Source of the DNA: Halichoerus grypus | Taxonomy: Eukaryota > Chordata > Mammalia > Carnivora > Phocidae | NCBI RefSeq assembly: GCF_964656455.1 | Contig: NC_135717.1 | Span: 136,724,308-136,788,307 of the forward strand | Reading direction: 5' to 3' | Length of the DNA: 64,000 nt | Shown here: positions 34,980 through 47,390 of the stretch, piece by piece | How positions within the stretch are numbered: position 1 is the first letter of the stretch | Layout: the number at the start of each line of letters is the position of its first letter | The notes under the pieces: generated by a model | Told to the model about the DNA's origin: nothing | Seen by the model: the letters and a program-made list of their open reading frames with translations, nothing else | Database searches by the model: none | Position numbers and translations under genes: made by a program

Positions 34980-36275
34980 AAGACATAAACCTATCGACAT
35001 CTGAAGTATGACACCTTCACTCTGGATTCTATGTTCACAACCACTTACTGACCTTAGAAATTTTCTCCAGCCATAAATCTTTTAATTGAATATTGACAGC
35101 TTTTCTCTCCACTGCTAGTTTCTTCCCCTCTGCTTATAAATATACTTAGTCCTTTTTATCTTAAAAATTCAAAAATAAAAATTAAGCCTTAAAAATTTTA
35201 CCTTTGAATCTCTCTACCTATTATTTCTTCTTTCATTTCTAAGATGACCAGAAATGAGTCTAAACTCATCATACTCTCTACACACCACCTATCATTTGTT
35301 AGTCCACAATGCTTGAATTCTTACCTTTGTCTCCTCATTCCACTAAAATTGCGCTAGTTAAGCCTTGCAATAATGCTCTCATTGTTATACTTCTGACTTG
35401 ACTGTAGCTTTCAATAATGGTCAGTGCCCTTTCTTAAATCTGGCTCATCCCTTGGAATCACAGTATCATCTTTCAATCTTCACCTAGCTCCCCCCCACCC
35501 CAACCCCCCAGTTTTTTTGCATTCTCATTTATGCGTCCTCTTTTTGGTTCTACTCTGTGTTACTCTCTCATCAGCTATTTTTTTCTTTCATGATGTGTCT
35601 CCTTTGGGGACCTCATACACTCTAATATCTTTGATTGTCCAAAACCAATTGAACCAATTACCTCCTCTCTCATCCACCAAATTGTATTCTCTAGTTTCTT
35701 CTTTATTTGTTCAGTGATAGCAAGAGGCAACCTAAAGGTCAAGATAAAATACTGAGATTCATAGTCAATCCATTTCTATCCATCATTTCTTTCACAAGTT
35801 GTTCAAAGTTCTATTAACTTCTTTGCTCCTAATTATAACTTAAATGTATTCTCCCATTTGAATTTCTTCATTCATCACGTTGCTTCTGCCCTACATAGAT
35901 ATCCTGTAATATTAAATTTGCCTTTTACTTGGGCTCCTACCTTCAGTCTCATTCTCCTCCAATATATTCTTCATACTTTTCCTGAAGTGATTTTTTTTTT
36001 TTACAAATACAAATATGACCATACCATACAGAACCCAAAAGCTGCCAATGACTCCAATCATTTTTGTATCACCTAAAACTCTCTCATGAATAAGTACTAC
36101 AGATTACTTGGTCTCATTATTTCCCTGATCCCCTGATCCTTAGCCATTCTAAATAATCACAATCTCTGATGGGAGAAGGCCATATTCTATTCAATATGTA
36201 TATCTCCAGTGTCAAGCACAGTCTCTTATGCACAGAAAACTTGGTAAATATTTGCTGAAAGAATATAAGAGTGAA
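34980..36275 (+). mobile_element. Ancient L2-like LINE, plus strand, degraded
   Basis: The long pyrimidine-biased tract with CTCTCTCCACTGCTAGTTTC and GACTTGACTGTAGC-type phrases resembles L2 ORF2. The 3' end at 36190-36275 (CTCCAGTGTCAAGCACAGTC, GGTAAATATTTGCTGAAAGA) matches the L2 terminus better. The internal assignment is tentative. Confidence 0.5.
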
Positions 36276-36279
36276 CAAA

Positions 36280-37015
36280 AGATGAACATATAAAGAATAC
36301 AGATGAAGGGACTTTTTCATATTTCAAGGAAAGGTACAAACATGAGACCTTGTTTGTCAATAGCAAATGTCACATTTAATAATGTCCTTATGAGTTATTC
36401 TCTCTATATTTTATCTGCACCCTATATTCCTATATTTATGTCATCTAACATAGTGTCAGGTTTAGTTCTCCAGGAGTCAGTTACTTTTATGCAAGTGCTT
36501 ATTGGAGAATACTCTTAACATTAGTACCTGTAAAAAGAGGAAAGCAGGATAAGTTGGAGGCAGAAGTTGAACTACAATGTAGTTGTAACAGACTTCACAT
36601 AATTCCATAAGAAGATCTAGAGCTGGAATGGCCCTTTTAAGTTGTGTTGCATTGAGGCAAGAGGACTGGGTGTCTGTAACCCTGAACAGACTAGCTATTT
36701 GATGTGGACTACCCAGTTGTCCCCACTAAGGATGTGTAATTTTGTATGAAGAAGATCCTCTTGTCAATGGAAAGAAGTATTCAGGCCCCAGTAGCTGGAG
36801 GAAAGAACTGGACCACTTATCCTAGCAATGACTATTCAATTTTCTGAAGAATGACTCACTGTTTCCCTCCCACTATATATGCTATCTTTTTAGCTGACCA
36901 AACCCTACATGAAATAAGAAACTCTCTGTACCTCTTTCTAACCCCTTCTGGCCACAAGTTAACCCACTCATTCCAGAACACACAACTGACAGAATTTTTT
37001 CAGAATAACAAATAT
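36280..37015. other. Unique DNA, no element recognised
   Basis: No assignable repeat or coding signal. Confidence 0.4.
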
Positions 37016-37019
37016 GATT

Positions 37020-37500
37020 TATTTAAATAATGTTCTTGGCTCTAATTACCTACAGATTAAAACACAAACTTCTATCCCATCATACATAAAGTATTCTTCC
37101 ATTTGCTTCTCCTATCCTATGGCTCTTGGTCCTTGGGCCACAGTTTTTCTGAACTTCTTCATGCCCAAAACAACAATGGCCTTGGACTAATCTCTATTTT
37201 TCACATTTTTTTCTATTTTTCCCTCTGCCTAGAGCTGAAAATGTTCTCCTGCTTTAAGAAGCACCTTAGAGCTCTCTCTTTTATAAATCTTCTTCCAGCA
37301 TCCTCAGGCAAAATCAAACACAGTTTTCACTGATGTGTTTATGAACACCAGTAGAATATTCAGTGTTGTATTGTCATAATTTGCTTAAATGGTGCTCTCC
37401 CTTTATCTTAATCTGTGTAACATACTGTCTCCCATATATGCCTACACATAGTAACTACTAGATATAAGTTCACTGAATGATTGAAAGAATAAATGAATGT
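37020..37500 (+). mobile_element. L2 3' region, plus strand
   Basis: GATTAAAACACAAACTTCTA, CCCTCTGCCTAGAGCTGAAA, AGCACCTTAGAGCTCTCTC and the terminal GTTCACTGAATGATTGAAAG with AATAAATGAATG follow the L2 order. The frame at 37103-37333 is an L2 by-product. Confidence 0.7.
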
Positions 37501-38080
37501 CCTAGTAGGTTTAGTCTAGCATATACCTTTGAATATCAAGTCAGCAAATACGGCAAGTATACCTAAGAGATTGTTGTAGGAGTATGTGTCTAATGTGTTT
37601 CTCTATTTTGCTCTTGTTTATATTCTTTTTTCCCCTTATCATTCAGAAAGCTGGAAAACCTATTGTTTCCACCTACATTTCCCCAAATGCCTGAAAATCA
37701 CTAAATGTATGAGCAATATTTTTCAAGCAATGATCTAGGAGCAAATCACTATATTAAGACATTAAAGGATTTTTCTAAGACTGTATCTTTTGTGTTACAA
37801 TTCTTGATTCACTTATTTCTCCCTATAAATGCCATATACTTATGCTTATGTATAATTTTTTGTTTGATCATTAGTTACTTGGATATCTGTGACTTTCACT
37901 ATATCTTAATTATAATATAAACAGCAATAATATAAACAGGAATAATGATAATATAAACAGCTGGAAATTATAATATAAACAGCAATAAAATATACCTTTT
38001 GAAAGCTTCTTGTAGCAACCAATCATTCATTTTTTAAACAAATATTTTATGGTCTTGATAAATCCCACACTTCTATCCCA
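37501..38080. other. AT-rich DNA with a small minisatellite
   Basis: Only the four-copy repeat at 37908-37988 stands out. Confidence 0.45.
37908..37988. repeat. Small minisatellite, core AATATAAACAG
   Basis: The 11-bp core occurs at 37914, 37929, 37950 and 37972 (spacings 15, 21, 22). The first and last copies lie in an identical 23-bp direct repeat (37908-37930 and 37966-37988). Confidence 0.85.
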
Positions 38081-38084
38081 GTAA

Positions 38085-38245
38085 AAAATGATAAGGACCT
38101 AAAGAGACATTTCTCCAAAGAAGACATACAAATGGCCAACTGGCCAACTGGCCACCTGGAAGTGACTGCTCAACATACTAATCATTAGAGAAAAACAAAT
38201 GAAAACCAAAATGAGATATTAGCTCACACCTGTTAGAATGCTACC
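38085..38245 (+). mobile_element. L1 ORF2 fragment, plus strand
   Basis: ATTTCTCCAAAGAAGACATA, ACTAATCATTAGAGAAAAAC and AAAATGAGATATTAGCTCAC match the L1 ORF2 C-terminal region. A local 10-bp tandem duplication (TGGCCAACTGGCCAACTGGC) lies at 38133-38155. Confidence 0.82.
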
Positions 38246-38249
38246 TTTA

Positions 38250-39595
38250 GAAGTTGTTAATTCATGCATTTAGGCTTTCTTATTTGCTCTGTACTCATTT
38301 AGTCCACGGATGGAGTTCAGTAGAGAAAACTTTTTCTGCTAATGTCCACGAAGAAAAACTGATTATTCCTTCAAGTTGAAAGAAGATTTCCCATGAGATG
38401 GAATTTTATGTTTTGGATTATTTTACTTTCTGTGTTTCTGACAACTACTGGATATGTTTAATTACTGGGCAATTCAGTGAAATCGTGGCAGGATTTGTTT
38501 CTCCAAACTAGTTTCTAATTTATCTTACATTTCATTGTAATGTTTTTGTATTTCATTACAAAAAAAACTAGGGTGTAAATGCGTGTCAAATGCTTGTTTC
38601 GCATTCAGAAATACAATTTCATTTCACTATCGACTTTTAATTGAGCTCGTCATCTTTCTCTATACAAAGTGGTAGGAAAATGTCCTTCCTGAGATTAGAA
38701 CTGAATCCACACAGGGCACTCTGTTCCCTAATGTAATATGGGATGCAAATTATTAAATAAGCAAAATATATGGATATGTAGCCTTTTCCATGGTGCATTA
38801 AATATGTGCATAAACCTGTTCCATTTTCTGTTTTCTTTGATATAATTAGTATGCACATTTTCCCCCCACTACTGCCTTCCACAAAATGTAAATCTTTTCC
38901 ACTATAAAGCAAGCATTCTTGCCTTCTTGCTTAGAGTATCTTGTTTTGTACCATAAGCTTATATATACTGCAAAAGTAAAAGGCAACTACTTTCACATAT
39001 ATGAAGGAAATAAACAATATGGATAAATGATTCACCCACTTTAATCAACTGGTTGTTATAACTATGATTCCTTTGTTCTTAAATTATTCTGGACAGTTTA
39101 TAAAATAAAAAATAGTGGGTTTTTGGTATCTTCCCACATCTGGAAATGTGACAAATAAGCTATTTCTAAACATTAATAGTGCAATGAATCATATAGTATC
39201 ATTTTAAATATACATATGGAAATGGATTGGCAAATAACAGGACTCCTCTCTGTATCTTCTATGTGTGACTATGAAAGGAAATATTATTCAGACAAAATAA
39301 TGTTTCAATAATTTTCATTTTTGAAGTGTTTTACAAATACATAATATTAAAATATTAAAATGATGTCTTCCCAGTTCCATGCTGGAAATTGGAAAATATT
39401 CATTTTTAGGCAATAGTGCTTATTTTTATTAAATGCTCTTTAATTTATATTAATCACAATATTAAAAGCAACATAAAAAGTAGAGCAAAAAAGTAGACAA
39501 TTTTGCAGTCTGTGAGAAAGAAATTTTTTTTTTCCTGTGGATGTCCTGCCTATATTCAGAATGGAGTATTTTATCTATTGTATCTTGCTCGGTGT
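38250..39595. other. AT-rich DNA, no element recognised
   Basis: Nothing assigned. The 91-codon minus frame at 38637-38912 has no exon signals. Confidence 0.4.
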
Positions 39596-39599
39596 TTGC

Positions 39600-39830
39600 T
39601 CAATCAACAAACTCTTAAATGATATATATTAAACAGGTACCATGCACCCAGCACTGTGCAATGGAAAATACCAAAGAAGACATTGTTTTTGTCCTTAGAG
39701 GGCTCACCATTTAATTGGAGAAGCAAGAAACAAAAAGTAATGAAAAAACACATGCTCAAGGACTTGGCACTTGGTATAAATGTGCTAACAATTCAGAAAA
39801 GAGAAAGACTGATGTGGAATGTAATTATAA
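39600..39830 (-). mobile_element. L2 3' end, minus strand
   Basis: CAATCAACAAACTCTTAAAT, ACCCAGCACTGTGCAATGG and CCTTAGAGGGCTCACCATTT are the reverse of the L2 terminal module (aggtgctcaataaatattt, gggcagggactg). Confidence 0.75.
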
Positions 39831-39834
39831 GAGT

Positions 39835-40665
39835 TAACTAAGGGCAACAATGGAGATTGTGTTAGATTTACTACCCTGATTTTGATTTCTCTTATCTCCT
39901 CAGCCATCCATAATTTTGTCCATTCTTCTTTGTAAAATCAACTTCAATTTCTTATTTGAAATCAATCTTGATTAGGTCTACCCACTTATCTTATCTGAGC
40001 TCATGTTTTATTAACCAATCTGTTTATTGGTCATTTGTATTTCTACTCTGTAAAAGACTTTTTCATGTCTTTCACACATGTTTTTGAAAAAGTGTACTTG
40101 TCTTTCCTTTATTAATTTATTTACTTATTTCTATGGTTCCTTTTTTTTTTTTTTTTTTTTTAGTTTAGCAATAATACTTAGTTTTTAAAATGGAAACTTA
40201 GGTTAACAATTCATGTAGTTTTTAGTTGTTTTCCTAGGAAAAAAAAAAACCACTGTTGTTTTAGGTGTACTTCTACTGTTCTTGTTTTTCTTTGATAGTT
40301 TCATTCATTTGATCAGTGAGCATGTACTAGGTGCTGAACAAATATTTACTGAACAAACACTAGAAATCAATTTTCCTACTTACTGATTATATCAGTTAAC
40401 TGAGGTCACATTTTTGTTGACTTTAAATTTTTTCCTATTATTTTGTGGAAATATTGGTCCACAGAGCAAAAAGTGCTTTCAGTTATCTGTGGTAATCATA
40501 ACTGATGAAATACAGTGAGGTATTGGTTTTCAGTACCTCATAAATTAGTCATTATTAAATAAAAATGGACTCTTTCTGTAGAAAGAGAAGAAAGAAAATT
40601 AGACAATAGTTTGCACACATGATGTGGTGGTTTTCAAACATGTTTTTACATTCTTTGATTCATCC
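39835..40665. other. AT-rich DNA with poly-T
   Basis: A 20-nt T-run lies at 40143-40162, and a possible short L2 end (ATTCATTTGATCAGTGAGCA; GTGCTGAACAAATATTTACT) at 40300-40360. Otherwise nothing. Confidence 0.45.
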
Positions 40666-40669
40666 TTGG

Positions 40670-41150
40670 TTGCAAGATGGAATCAATTTCCCCCTTTCTT
40701 TGAACAGACTGATCTTTGTAATTGTCTCAAGGAATAGAATATTGTGAGAAATGCTGTGTGACTTCCAAGGATGGGTTGAAAAAGCCATGCAGTTTCAACC
40801 AGTTTCTCTTGGGACATTCACTCTGGGAGCCTTCAGCCTCCTCCTAAGAAATATGGCTACAAAGAGAGAGAGAGAGAGAGAGAGAGTATAAGACTATGGC
40901 TTGAGGAGTCTTAGCTGTTAGTATCTTTCCAGTCTAGATGTCAAACATGTGAATGAAGAAAACTTTGAAATGGCCCCAGCCCCGACCACCCATTTGACTG
41001 CAATCACATGAGACTCTCCAGCCCCCAAAGAAGACCCCAAATGAGAAATGCCTATAGCCCAGTCAACCCACAGATTTGTGAGCAAAATAAATAATAAAGT
41101 TTTAAAATACTCCTATAAGGTGATTTGTTACTTAGCAATAATCAGATAAT
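40670..41150 (+). mobile_element. MLT1-like MaLR LTR, plus strand
   Basis: GCTGTGTGACTTCCAAGGAT, TGGGACATTCACTCTGGGAG, GGCCCCAGCCCCGACCACCC, ACTGCAATCACATGAGACTC, AACCCACAGATTTGTGAGCA, AAATAAATAATAAAGTTTTA and CTTAGCAATAATCAGATAAT are the MLT1 landmarks in order. A (GA)n run at 40863-40887 has expanded inside it. Confidence 0.85.
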
Positions 41151-42662
41151 AATTATGAAATGAAACAATTCAAACTTTTCATTACATATTCTACTGAAAC
41201 GTCTTGTATCTGAATCAAATATCATCTTATAACATGTCTTCTTACCTGTATCAGAGCTACCTCAAAATTAGACTTACATGATTCTGGAGAGAAAAAAACA
41301 AATTAGACCAGGTGTACTTAAATTAAACTTTAAAAGGTTTACATTTTATATTAAATTACTGAAAATAATAACTATCTGTATTTTTGTCACACTTTTAATA
41401 CTTAGTCCCTTTCAAATGAGAATTTCATTTAAATTAAATATATAGAAATAGACATTATTTCAAGAAACCAATAAAAATTTCATGTTTTTGTCAAGAACCA
41501 AAACCACATTCGTTACTAAAGAATGTTCTTCAAGTTGACATTTATGAAAGATAAATAAAAATAAAAATGGTAGATATATAATATTTAGTTATAAAAAGTC
41601 TTTTTTCCTTTTCCTTTAATATATATTCAAATGTAGCAATATAAAATAAACTCAGCAGAAAAATTCAAATATATTACTTGCTCCAGGCTTGGGTATAACA
41701 AGGTAAAAATATCAATTATAAAGAAGGAATTACTTTTACTCTTTCCTAGTTCCTCCAACATCCTGATTTGTGAAATTTATAATAGTTTAGGGTTTAGTTA
41801 ATTTGTGGCTTTGCTCCTCATATAGTACAGTCTTTGACCACAGGTCAAAGAGTTTTATGAGTGTTTTGTTAAAAATGTCTTCCTGCTTTTTTACAGTTGC
41901 ATTTAGTTTGGCATAAAAACATGACCTTATATGCAGCAGTATAAATGAAGAATGAATAAAAGTTATTCATAAATTAATGGTCTTGGCTTTGCTTAGTTAA
42001 TCTTACAATGAATCCATTGCCAACTATAATTAATGAGGGACAAACTCATGAAATAAATGCAGTTAGGGAACTTGAAAAAAGAGAATAATAATAATAAGCA
42101 TTTATTTTTCTTTACTTTTTCCTCCCTATACATGTTTTTTCACTAGCTTCTCTGCAAAGAAAATATTTAAAGATTTAATTGGGTTTTATGGACTTAAAGA
42201 AAGTGAAATATGAAGGGGGATAGTATTGAAAATTAAAAATATTTTTGGTAGGAAAAATCAAATGATTCACTGATAAAATAGAGAAATAAAAAATCCAGAT
42301 AAGAATTTTTTTTAAATGATGAAGCAAAATAGAATAAGAAGCATTGTAGTAATAAGTAAGAGGAGATGAATTTGGTGAGGAAACCAGTATTTTGTAGATT
42401 CCTTTCATCCTTCAATTTTCATCTCTTCTATTAATTCAAAACAAAATGGGCAAAATCAAAGTCTAGATTTGCCATTCAAGGGACATTATTCTCTCATTCG
42501 ATACAGACTCTTCCTTGTTCCCTAAATGATCTGCACATTCTTGCTGCTGGAAAAAAAATCACTGCTATGGTTTCTCTCTGGGCTAAACACCTCCTTGTTT
42601 CTTTAAATCCTACATTTCAAATTACAACTCATGCCCCAATTCCTCTAATACATTTTTAAGTG
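41151..42662. other. AT-rich DNA, no element recognised
   Basis: No repeat family or gene signal could be assigned. The two overlapping minus frames at 42175-42415 are chance. Confidence 0.4.
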
Positions 42663-42663
42663 T

Positions 42664-42830
42664 TTTAAGATTTTATTTATTTGAGAGAGAGAGCCTGTGG
42701 AGGGAGGAGCAGAGGGAGTGGGACAAGCGGACCCCACGCTGAGCATGGAGCCCTGAGTCGGGGCTGAGATCATGACCTGAGCCGAGAACAAGAGTCAAAT
42801 GCTTAATTGACTGACCCACCCAGGTGCTCC
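42664..42830 (-). mobile_element. CAN-SINE, minus strand
   Basis: TTTTAAGATTTTATTTATTT and GA-run at the left. The body has GCTGAGCATGGAGCCCTGAG, and the head side reads CTGACCCACCCAGGTGCTCC. Part of the B-box region is deleted relative to the other copies. Confidence 0.93.
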
Positions 42831-43995
42831 TATACTCGAATAAATTTTTATTCCTCACTCTAGCCCTAAAATCCTATACCCCTTTTAGCTATATCACTTA
42901 ATTGGGTTTTGCATAATTTTGTAATTTATGAGAACACTCTAAGCTTTAGTTTTCTCACCTGTAAAGTGCAAATAACAAGACATTTCTTGTTATTTCTTGT
43001 AAAAATAAAAAAAAAGCTGGTATAGATGTATAAATATAGTAAGTTCTATGTCAACATAATTTTTTTGTTATAACATTAACCTTGTATCATTATTTATGTT
43101 TTGGATTATATGTCCTACTTCAACAAATGTAATGTAGACTATTGAATATTTTTGCTGTGTTTACAGTATGTTTTTTATAGGATAGATTCAATGATTCATC
43201 ACTATCACTTTCCATGTCCAATTTTGTGTTCTCTACCTTTAAGGGATCTATTTGGCTCTATCTGGAGCTTTGTTCCTCTTATCTCTCTGCAATGTACCAA
43301 AGAAATATGATACAAAGGCCATCAAGCTGAAACTCAAAAGTTGCTCTCCAGCTATATCATAACCAACAGAACAATTTCCTCTGCATGCAATTTTGTTTCT
43401 ATCTCTACAATCAAGTCTTATTGTTCAGCCTTTTTCCTTGTTCAGTTCTAGAACAAGTAGAAACTCAGATATTAGTGTTAGTTCCACAGAATTCTAGTTG
43501 AATCATTTATAGATAAATTTAGGCTATACACATATTTTTCTTTCTTGGAGGACTGGTATTTAATGTATGGTTGGAAAACATAGTACGGTGGAAAGGATCT
43601 AAATTTGAGAATCATACAGAGGTATGTTATATTTCTTGATAAATAATTCTTTTGTCATATAATCTCAGAATTGCTTAGGCTCTCTGTCCCTCACTTAACA
43701 CATAACTATAAAAAGATCCCAAATTTTGATCATATCTGGTAAGAAATTATTAATCTTTACTCTGTGGCACATCCTCTCATCAATTCTCAAGAACTTAAAA
43801 TGCAAATGCTAGGATACATGGACCTTCTTTTGCTATAGTTCACTATTGTATCTGGGTGCCTTTGAAGTGTCCTTCTTTCTGCAAAGTTTCACTTTCCAGG
43901 TCTTGCACATAACACATCAAGGTGATTTAGATATCCTGCTTAACCAAGGAATAATTTGGGAGAATCTATCTCAGGCTTTGGCTTAACAGTTACAT
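42831..43995. other. AT-rich DNA, no element recognised
   Basis: Nothing assigned. Confidence 0.4.
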
Positions 43996-43999
43996 AATT

Positions 44000-44490
44000 T
44001 AGCTTTTGCTATATAACAAATACTCCAGACTGTAGTGGCTTAAACCAACATTTATTATCTATAGATCCTCTGGCTATGTGTCTTTCACAAAGCTGTAATC
44101 GGTGTCATCCTGTGCTACAGCCATCTTAAAGCTTGAGTGGGGTGGATTCTCTTTCAAGATCATTTACAAGTTGTTGACAGGATTCATATTCTCATGGGTC
44201 AGTAGACTGAGGGTCTTAGTTCTGGAGAACACCCGGTCCTTTCCATAGTGTAGATCTCAACATTTGAGCTTAGTACATCAGAGCTTGCAAACAACAGGGC
44301 AAGAGAGAAATAATGAGCAATATAGAATTCAAGATTCTTTTAAAGCTAATATAAAAAGTGACATCCCATTTATTTTGCCATTTTCTATTTTGCAAAGGCA
44401 AGTCACTTGGTCCAGCCCACACAAGGGTATGAATCTGAGAAGGTGGGAGTCACTGGGAACTATTTCAGAAGCTGCCCACAACACTGATAT
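44000..44490 (-). mobile_element. MLT1/MaLR-like LTR, minus strand
   Basis: TTTTGCTATATAACAAATAC, GTAGTGGCTTAAACCAACAT, TTGTTGACAGGATTCATATT, CATCAGAGCTTGCAAACAAC, AGTGACATCCCATTTATTTT, AGGCAAGTCACTTGGTCCAG and AAGGTGGGAGTCACTGGGAA are the reverse landmarks of this LTR class. Exact subfamily uncertain. Confidence 0.75.
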
Positions 44491-44524
44491 TCTCTTAACA
44501 CAACTTTAGGAGGTTAGTTCAGTT

Positions 44525-44800
44525 AAGCAACAGTTACTAAGGTGTATAATATGCCAGGCAGTAGACTAGGATAAAATGATGAATAATATACTATCTCTGC
44601 CTTAGAAGAGTTCATAATCTATTTTGGAAACCAATGGGTCTGGTTCTATCATGCACAAGCTACTATATGGGAAAATAAAGAGATTCCTAATCTAGCCTGC
44701 AAGATCAGGAAAAACTTCCCAGTGGAGGAAATTGGGTTAATTTTTGACACATAAAAGGAGAAGAAGCCACATATCAAGAGGAGGAAAATAGCTATTCAAA
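44525..44800 (-). mobile_element. L2 3' region, minus strand
   Basis: TATAATATGCCAGGCAGTAG, CTATCTCTGCCTTAGAAGAG, TTCATAATCTATTTTGGAAA and AAAACTTCCCAGTGGAGGAA correspond to reverse L2 sequence. Confidence 0.75.
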
Positions 44801-46180
44801 TGTACTAGGGCATGCCACAGGCCAGTACATTACAGGGTGTGCTCATAATAATGTCCATGCTGAGCCCTTTAGAAGATGTTGTGGCATAAGACATTTTTTC
44901 CAGTGTATGCACAAAACACTCTACAATAAAAAGATATTACTAGGTATTATTAGTTCTATTCTATTCACTAACCCCTGGCTCATGGTGAGCTCTCCTGCTC
45001 CTTATGAGGTTTTCCTAGAGGGTTACTCTGTAGAACCCATTGCTCAAAACGGACACTATCCAAACTCAGGTTCTCAGGGAAATTGGTAATAATCACATAT
45101 AACTCCCCATTCAAATTCAAAGTGTTTATAGAGACTAAATACCATCAGCAGTCCTAATACCCCTGCTTATTCTTATAAGCAAACATTCAAATTAAGGTAT
45201 AATAATGTTAGACAATTTCCCTACAAATAGGAATTTTTACATTTGCACCAATTATAGAACCTGTTAATGTTGCAAAACCAGTTTTTAATGAATAAAAAAA
45301 TTAGAAATAAAAAAGTCACAACAAATGTATAAAATTCAATGGACATTTTTTTCTCTCTCTCTGAGGAACATTTTATAATATAAATTAACCCTCCTTGAAA
45401 CATTCTCTTCCCTTGGGACCTCTGATGCAATCCTTCTCTGATTTATGTTCATCTCTGGATGCTCATTTATGTATGTATTTCCAGGTCATTTATAAATAAG
45501 TAGACGCTAGTGTCTTGGAAGGAAGACAAATATCACACATTTATTTAATCTTAGAATTCAGGAATATATCTAGATTGTATTTCAATCATTCCAGTGGAGA
45601 GAAGAGTCTCCCCATTCCTCAGAGATTAAAGTTTTCCTCAAGAATATAACTATTTCCTTTCTGCAGATCTGCTTGCTCTGGAAAATTTTGAGTTTTTATA
45701 TCTGCTACCAACTTATACATGGCTCTAGAATTTCATGGTATCAATTATTTCCCCATCTCCAAAAACTTAATAGCTACAGGGCTGCTGGGGCTATTAACAA
45801 GAGCAGTAACTCAAAGACTTGGCAGGAAACAGTGATCTTTATCATCAAAATCCTGAGCTGTTAATCTGTGCTTATTTTAAGGGAATACAAATTTCCTATG
45901 AGCATACTGTAAGTTAATATATAGAATAAGAAGGTAAAACACAGCAATGAGAAACACACTTTCTCATTAACCAGCTTGAAAATGGTTGCTGGTGATTTTA
46001 TCTACCTTAACACCAAAGAAGACCAAATGCATGTCCCCTCCAATTATCAAAAATTGTGTCATTAAAAGGTCTGAAATTATTTTTTTCTTAAAATATAACA
46101 ACAACAAAAATACGTACAAATAAATGGGCAAATAATGCTATTTAACTTGGATTTGGGGGTAGGGAGCATTTGGGAATACA
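44801..46180. other. Unique DNA, no element recognised
   Basis: Only a short CT run near 45351-45362. No coding support for the 60- to 69-codon frames. Confidence 0.4.
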
Positions 46181-46182
46181 GA

Positions 46183-46490
46183 CTAAGGAGTCAGAATGCA
46201 CTAGTGCATATTTGGATCTGCATCTTAGCCATATTATTATTATTTTCATTTTATTTTTTTTAAGTAATCTCTACACCCAATATGGGACTCAAACTCACAA
46301 CCCTGAGATCAAGAGTCACATACTCTACTGACTCAGGCATCCAGGCACTGCATAGCTGCATTATTTTGAAAAAATTACTTAACCACACTGGTTTCTCAGT
46401 ATCATCTTCTAAAAAGTGGGGAAAATAGGTAGCACCCATCACAGGAAATTTTGTGTGAATTAAAGGAGCTAATATTTGAAAATGAAGAAA
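46183..46490 (-). mobile_element. MIR, minus strand, split by a SINE
   Basis: AAGGAGTCAGAATGCACTAG and GATCTGCATCTTAGCC lie left of the SINE; TTACTTAACCACACTGGTTT, CTCAGTATCATCTTCTAAAA and GTGTGAATTAAAGGAGCTAA lie right of it, all in reverse MIR order. Confidence 0.8.
46241..46352 (-). mobile_element. Short CAN-SINE (tRNA part), minus strand, nested in MIR
   Basis: TTTTTTTTAAGTAATCTCTA, GGACTCAAACTCACAACCCT, GAGATCAAGAGTCACATACT and CAGGCATCCAGGCACT. An imperfect 15-bp duplication flanks it at 46226-46240 and 46353-46367 (TAGCCATATTATTAT / TAGCTGCATTATTTT). This is an older, body-less SINE type. Confidence 0.88.
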
Positions 46491-46859
46491 AGGGCAGCAG
46501 GGACACACTGTCTCAGACCTAAAATATTAAAAATAAAATATGTCTTCAGTAGATCATGATCACTATTTTTCAAATTGTAAAGGTGGTTGTTAAAAATGAC
46601 TTAACAAAAAGAATTTGGATTAAGACTTTAGAGGTCCCTGGGGCATGGTGATTATGCTCTTGACTGCAATCATTTCTTTACTAGGGATTTATCTGTCAGC
46701 AGTGGTAGCTGAAGTGGGCAATTAGTCACATTAATTCCTCTACCAGTATTTGTCATTATTATTTTGCTAAAACAGAACTGAGGAATCCATTAGACTAAAG
46801 ATAAATACAGATGGTTACCAATTCAATAACTTATATGTAGATATATGTAGACATAATGT

Positions 46860-47390
46860 TATACTTTATAGATTTTTCTAATTTGCATTTCCATGGTGAT
46901 CAGTGATATTAAGTATCTTTTCATATACCAGTTGGTAATTTGTATATATTCTTTGGAGAAATATCTATTCAAGTCCTTTACACATTTTTCTTCCAATTAT
47001 GTTATTTTTTAAAATATTGAATTGTGGGAATTTCTTATATATTTTGGATGTTAAGCCCTTAATAAGATATAGGGTGTGCAAGTATTTTCTCCCATTTTGT
47101 AGGTTGCCTTTTCATTCCATTCATTGTTTCCTTTGTTGTACAGAAGCTTATTCTTCAAACTTGTCTGTTTTTGCTGCTGTTGTTTGTGCTTTTGGTGTCA
47201 TGTCCAAGAAATCATTGCCAAAACCAATGTGGTGAAGCTTTTCTCCTGTGTTTTCTTTACAAATTTTACAGTTTCAGATCTTAATTTAATCAAATTTGAG
47301 TTGATTTTTGTGTATGACATAAAGTAAGGATACAATTTCATCCTTTTGTGTGTGGATATTCAGTTTTGCTAACACCATTTGTTGAAGAGG
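46860..47390 (-). mobile_element. L1 ORF2 C-terminal segment, minus strand (left arm of an inverted L1)
   Basis: Reverse-strand L1 landmarks in order: TTTGCATTTCCATGGTGATC, TTTGGAGAAATATCTATTCA, GTATTTTCTCCCATTTTGTA, TTTTGGTGTCATGTCCAAGA and CACCATTTGTTGAAGAGG at the right edge. The 3' UTR and A-tail are missing at the left. Confidence 0.88.
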
